Positions 58,914-64,000 of a DNA stretch of 64,000 nucleotides are shown in pieces. This DNA is from Marsupella aquatica. Its lineage: Eukaryota; Marchantiophyta. The stretch lies in the NCBI GenBank assembly GCA_973895155.1, contig OZ316897.1, positions 18,786,001 to 18,850,000 on the forward strand. Direction: 5' to 3'. The first letter of the stretch is position 1. Every line of letters begins with the position of its first letter. The notes under the pieces are model-generated. The model did not search any database, was not told the origin of the DNA, and worked only from the letters and a program-made list of their open reading frames with translations. The position numbers were made by a program, and so were the translations under genes.

Positions 58914-61900
58914 CGCCAGTACGTAGACCGTGACTATTTTCCATTGAAAGAGTACGTAAGATTCATCACGAGGGTTCAGTCAGATTCTGCCAGTAGACGG
59001 TGACCAGTGACTATTCTGAATCGAAAGAGGGAATTCAAAATCTCTTGGAGCTCATGCATGTCTGCTCGGTTTGCCGATAACTGGAGCCCTATTGACTATA
59101 TGTCCGTAAGATGGAGCAGTAATTGAGGTATGATTGTGAAGGGGATTGTTGGGTGGTCGGGATTTTTGCTGTTCCAGCACGGGTATTCAGACCAGTATAA
59201 GTATACATAAGTTGACGGCCGTTTTTGGTGTGCGGATCGTATCCGAAAATGGCCCGAGTGAGCTATAAAAAGGACCTCCAACACGAGAGTCGCTCACGAA
59301 CCTCAGTCCAACCATAAACTGACAAAACTATACGACGGCTCGGAGCATTCCATGAAGGCTCCGCCTTGCTTATTGTTCGACATCTTAAATTATGCATACA
59401 TATCAGTGTAACCAGATAATATAACAATTTTCTGGCAAGTTGTTTAAGAGCAGAAATGCAACGGCAGGGACATCAATCATTCAAAATCTAGAAGGGAGTT
59501 TTGACGCGATCGATACAAAGCACTGCACGCATTACCGAAATTGAATTGGTCACGAGATATCTGCATATTTAAGGTGATTAGAAAGGGGCTCCCTCATTAC
59601 CAACGCCAAGAAATTAAGTGAAGCTTTCTCCCCAGTACAAACACAAAATGTGACGACAAAGACGAGAGAATCAGTCACAAAAGCGTCTCCAGTTGGTACC
59701 CAAGAACGCCATCTGGCTGGCTGGCAGCGGTGCAGCAATGGCACACCGCATTAGATACACTGATCAACAGTTCACTTTGTAAAATGAGAACGATTAGTTA
59801 GTGTGACTAAAAAACCCTTCACTGTTTTTCTCTTCGGGTTTTTTGGAATGGAATCAGGCCGGCCTGCATGGGGCAGTGTGCAATTTGTCCAAGGCAGCTG
59901 AAAAATGTGGTCGATCAGTCAGATTGCAATTTGGCCATGTTTGTCGTAAGTGTGAAGAGAAAGAAGAAGAAAATCTAGTATAGAAATAGTAACTAAGAAT
60001 AAAAAGATCTATCACACTATCTAAACCACTGTAACATTACTTAGACAACCACTCTGTTAACTTGTGTGACTTCTATACAAGTGATGATCAACATACTAAT
60101 TTCGAATTTGGAGAGAAACAACATCAACCATCAGATATGCAGTGAGTGTTGTTCCAGCCATTGGATCTGCCAAAACTTGTCCTGGGCTAAAAAGGCTCCC
60201 TATTGTTTGCATCTCCTTCCCTTAGACCACCTTTTGTCCCCACCTAATGATTTTTGAAATAGGCCAGTCCAGGCAGGGCACTTTTCACCGAGACCCTTTT
60301 GTTAACTCCCTCTGCACCCTCCCTGTGCACCCTCAGCTTCCAGCGTTACCTCACCAAGTCTCCTCTTGGTGCAGTCAAACCCATCTTGAATGTTGTGTGA
60401 TACATGTAATCAAACCCATCTTGGAGTGTTGTGTGATACATGTAATCTTTTGTACCTCATCGTCTAACATGTCAACCACACTTTTGCAACCACAATTGTG
60501 CTAGTTCAAATATACTACCGCTCCCTTCGATCCTAAGCCATAATTACAGGCAATAATATGGCCCCTAATAGCCCACAAGGCCGCTGTAAACAGAGTTTCT
60601 TGATACATACAAGCCCCTTTCTAGGCAGACCACGAGTCATGCATAGACCAATGAAGCAAAGACAAGGAAGGGGCAAGAGTGACCCATAGACACTGTAGAA
60701 CCAAAGACCCACAGCAGAAGTAACCCACACACTACTAAAGGAACCAAAGTCAGACCATGAGGAGGAGTAACCCTTGGACTAGTACAAGGACCAGCGACCA
60801 GCAGCAGAGACCATGAGAAGGAGTAATCCATAGATCACAAGGACCAAAAGACCAGGAGTAACCAATAGAATTATAAGGAGCGGAAGACCAGGTGCACCAG
60901 TACCTTAAACCAGAGGGCTATCATTACCATGCAAGCAAACAGGAGAAAAGCTACTCTTGCCAAAAATAATTCCTTGCACTACCATACTTTCATCTCATAT
61001 GAGGAAACACCCTAAATCCACCATTTTGCAAGGAATTAAACAAAACTTGGTTTTAAATAACCTATATAGGTGTGTTTTTCTTAATATAATCCAGGTTTCG
61101 GACTCCTCTTCTGACTAATGAATTTGGCTAGCCATATAGAGTCCTAGAAATGCACTAGAAATCCCAAAGTTAACCCAAATCAAAAGCAGTTTGGAATCTT
61201 GACGGAGTGAGCAGGGGTCCCACTTGGTGGGATGGCAACTCCGCTTTGCTGTTTGAGACTTGATTGACTGAAGCACTCTTCTGTGTTGTCATGGCACTTG
61301 CTGGGATTTTTCTTTTCATGACCATGCTTGTTTGTAATAAGACTCGTTGAAGGGAAATTTGATCCACCAAGGCTGCTCCCTGACATGTTCAAGTTATCCT
61401 AGTTGTTTTCTGCCCACTAGTCTCGATTTCCGAAGGACTAAATACACCAATTTGCTATTCTGGCAGTGCTTTTTATTGGGACTCCAATTGCTCTATACTG
61501 GTTCCTGATTGTTGGATAGTAGTTGTTCATAGATTGCTCATGTTCCAACACGGATAGAAATATGGCTGGCACTTCTAACTTTGCTATCATTTCTAGTGTC
61601 TGCAATCACACTATTATATTTGACTAATGTCATATGAATACTTATATAACCATTTGATGTCAGGGGACATGGACGATGAGATTCTGGAGTTTAGAATTTT
61701 GATGTTTGTGAGGAAGTTACATCACCTGTCCTTGCACAAGCATTGAAACCAAACGTGAAAGGCAAATACGTATATACACTTCAGAAGGAGAGTTTTCCTT
61801 TACCATAAACGAAAATCATCCTCTGTAGAGTCATTGTGTTTCCTGTCAGGACCCATAGCTCAAGAAGCAGGAACAGCCAGGGCCACCAAAGACCATAAAA

Positions 61901-63302
61901 GAAAATCCACCCTTTGTGCAATCATTATAGCATGTTCATCTCAGAACATGCCTCTCGTTTTGTCTTATAGAGATATGTAATTCATCTAATTTATTTATGA
62001 TAAAAGAAAAGTAGATGTAAGGTATATGCCAAGAAATAGAACCTGTTAATAAAGAGTCAATGAGATAATACATAAAACCATAAGTACATATGCAAAGAAA
62101 AGTACATATACAAAGAAAAGTACATAATGACCAGGAAAGTACAAAGGTACTGAAGAGTTGCGCATTTAAGGTATAGATTTTCACTTGTTTAGGTAATGAC
62201 AGTCAACTTAATTAAAACCATAAATTTTATAAAGGAAACCAGGGGGAACTTAGTACACCAAATGTGCACATTATTCAAAAATATTTCTCTCACTCTCATG
62301 AGAAAAGACATAATTCAAGAAAGAGTGATTGAAAAGGAAAGATTAAACATTTATGGGGGAGCCAAAATCAAAATACTGAACACAAAATCACTGCCTTTAG
62401 AAAAGAATGAAGTCACCTCTGACATTCGACAATAAAATCGATGGGATGGAAACAGTAATTTTCTCCACAGAAGCTTCACGAGTACATTGCTAGTAAGAAA
62501 GAATCAGAGACTCGTTGGAAGTTTCCAATTTGTGTTTCGTACATCAGCAGTTACATGTAAGTTCAAATGTAATGACAGCAGACTTTCAGACAAACAGAAT
62601 TCATACAGTTTTTGGAAGAAACATGCAATTCATGCAATGAATTTTCTAACATCTTCTTAGAGTTCGAGTTTGAGCAAGCTGAGTCACTGCGGCCATTGCA
62701 ATCCCGACACATTGCAACAACGGTGTTTCCTTCACATTCATACCTGTTTTACCGAAGTTGGAGACCTTTCCCATGCCTAGTACTTGTCTGACCTGAGTTG
62801 GAGACAGGTTTTTTGTTTCCCACAGCTATGATCCAGACAACTGAGCTGCACGTGACTAAAGTTGTGGAGTATGATATGATCAGTGTATGTCCGAAAGAAA
62901 CTTCCAAAACATTGGCTGTACATGATGATTCTCGGAAATCATTCTAAGGCACGGGAAACGGTTAATGGCTTCCCAGCTTAAGCTTTGCAACCATTTCACG
63001 ATCTAGAGCTGAATCTCTGCACACCTCCCTGATCTCTTAGAAGATAAGTTCCTGCCTGCAGACAGGGTTGGACCAGACACATCATGGGACACGTCGAGGC
63101 TGCTGACATGGAATTGACCCCTGGTTTCATCTGTGTACACCAAGACATGTTGATTCCATAAATACATGCAGACGGCATCAAGGAGCCTTGGAACAGCTAA
63201 AAAGGCACAATTTGGGACTGTCAACAGCATATTCAATATTCTCCCTTACTTCACAAAATTGAATCATTGAGTCAGCATGGAAAGAGTCCTAAACAAAGTA
63301 CC
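58914..63302. other. Intergenic, no gene recognised
   Basis: About 4.4 kb. It contains a 35-bp tandem duplication at 60375-60445 (TCAAACCCATCTTG ... GTGTGATACATGTAA) and, at 60650-60900, degenerate 'ACCAGGAGTAACC' phrases. No coding or RNA gene signal. Confidence 0.45.
59265..59274 (+). promoter_or_regulatory. TATA-box-like site
   Basis: CTATAAAAAGG lies here on the plus strand with a C/A-rich stretch about 30 bp downstream, a good core-promoter look. No convincing coding region follows; the first ATG (59353) opens only 19 codons. Confidence 0.3.
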
Positions 63303-63794
63303 TTAATTACTGACTAGGACTTTGAGAGCTCGAAGTATTGATGCGAAAAGGCCCTTCAACTGAGAAGCATACTCTTCTTCTGTAGTTGTGCTGACAGGAT
63401 CCACTTCAAAGCCCCATGATACAAGCGTTTGCCCATCGTCAACGCTCCTAGCACTGACGTGTGCTACATAGCCTGTCCAGCCAACGTTAGACTTTTCCAT
63501 GCCGTAGCTTGTCGTATGGTTCACATCGTCACAATGTAGAAATCTCTCCGTAGCCTCAATTTTGCTACCATCAGGCGAAGGCGCCACTAGGGCACGAACG
63601 GAACCAACTTTGTTCACTTCTCCTTCGACCGTATGACAAGACGAAAATGCCTCTGGGAAGTGCTTATGGAGCCCATCAAAATCTGTGAGGAGCGACCAAA
63701 CCTTTTCCATGGGGGCTGGAATGATCTCAGTTACTCTGCCTCTCCACTTGCAATCTTGCTTCGCTTCGGCCATGACTGGAGCAAAATACGCCAT
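63303..63794 (-). CDS. SRPBCC (lachrymatory-factor-synthase-like/Bet v1 superfamily) protein
   Basis: An intact 163-residue frame; a second in-frame ATG at 63771-63773 would give 156 residues starting MAEAKQDCKWRG and is the more family-like start. Family landmarks: CKWRGRVTEIIPAPMEKVWSLLTDF, LHKHFPEAF, CHTVEGEVNKVGSVRAL, ATERFLHCDD, SYGMEKSNVGWTGYVAHVSAR, and VSWGFEVDPVSTTTEEEYASQL followed by the C-terminal helix. This is the START/Bet v1 fold that binds small hydrophobic ligands in a pocket; relatives include onion lachrymatory factor synthase, PYR/PYL receptors and polyketide cyclases. The substrate cannot be told from sequence. PYR gate-loop motifs were not seen, so an ABA receptor role is unlikely. 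The extra N-terminal residues come from a short duplication around the start. Confidence 0.85.
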   Translation of the reverse strand: MAYFAPVMAEAKQDCKWRGRVTEIIPAPMEKVWSLLTDFDGLHKHFPEAFSSCHTVEGEVNKVGSVRALVAPSPDGSKIEATERFLHCDDVNHTTSYGMEKSNVGWTGYVAHVSARSVDDGQTLVSWGFEVDPVSTTTEEEYASQLKGLFASILRALKVLVSN

Positions 63795-64000
63795 GACTGG
63801 AGAAAAATACTTGGAGCAAAATACGTGATGGCCCCTCTAGCTAAAGATATACTGGCCCCTTGTCCCTGTAACCCTTTTTCAGTAACTGTCATATCTTTTT
63901 TTTCATTTTTTAATTGTAATTTATTGTACAACTATCTGAGTCAGTCCACTAGATATACTCCTGTCATTTTTTTTTCCATTTTTTAATTATAACTCATTGT
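63795..64000. promoter_or_regulatory. Upstream region of SRPBCC gene, with start-site duplication
   Basis: On the minus strand TATTTTNCTCCAGTCATGGC is repeated 21 bp apart across the start codon, giving two in-frame ATGs (63794 and 63773). Farther up, a pair of 'CATTTTTTAATTRTAA' stretches lies at 63905 and 63978. No TATA box was called; the window ends here. Confidence 0.4.

Noticed and set aside
1-64000. CRISPR array, bacterial operons or biosynthetic cluster
   Set aside because: Spliceosomal introns and plant transposons mark this as plant nuclear DNA; the tandem repeats lack constant repeat/unique spacer structure, and the genes are functionally unrelated.

Overview
The window looks like nuclear DNA of a land plant. 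Genes are intron-rich, several proteins are plant-type (chloroplast LPAT, SRC2-type C2 protein, F-box/kelch, lachrymatory-factor-synthase-like SRPBCC), and the AT-rich intergenic space is full of plant transposons. A bryophyte or lycophyte would fit, but that is a guess; nothing here fixes the species.

Layout. 1-4 kb: tandem repeats and featureless DNA. 4.2-6.7 kb (-): five-exon plastid 1-acyl-glycerol-3-phosphate acyltransferase with two single-base frameshifts. 9.0-9.6 kb (-): decayed RBX1-type RING-H2 gene whose N-terminal part is a tandem repeat. 11.5-14.4 kb: 118-bp satellite, a MITE with perfect 8-bp target duplications, a purine-rich block and a 33-bp-type minisatellite. 17.3-18.7 kb (-): intact single-exon F-box-like/kelch gene. 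19-27 kb: small duplications, AT-rich DNA, then a second, larger block of the same minisatellite interrupted by a second copy of the MITE. 28.9-38.3 kb: a LINE (+) split by a degenerate Ty3/gypsy element (-) of about 7.8 kb, with loss of sequence at the right junction. The element's leader carries a duplicated 5S-rRNA-like internal promoter. 40.8-41.9 kb (+): intact SRC2-type C2-domain gene. 45.4-55.1 kb (+): a near-complete FANCM DNA helicase gene of about 22 exons, including an AT-AC (U12-type) intron and a 42-nt exon with an in-frame TGA. 58.3-58.9 kb: two overlapping hypothetical ORFs. 63.3-63.8 kb (-): intact SRPBCC/lachrymatory-factor-synthase-like gene.

The genes do not form a pathway. 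LPAT would act in plastid phosphatidic acid synthesis, FANCM in crossover control and fork repair, RBX1 and the F-box protein in cullin-RING ubiquitin ligases, and SRC2 and the SRPBCC protein in stress or small-molecule responses. Exon limits were read by eye from splice sites, phase and remembered family conservation; no database search was run.
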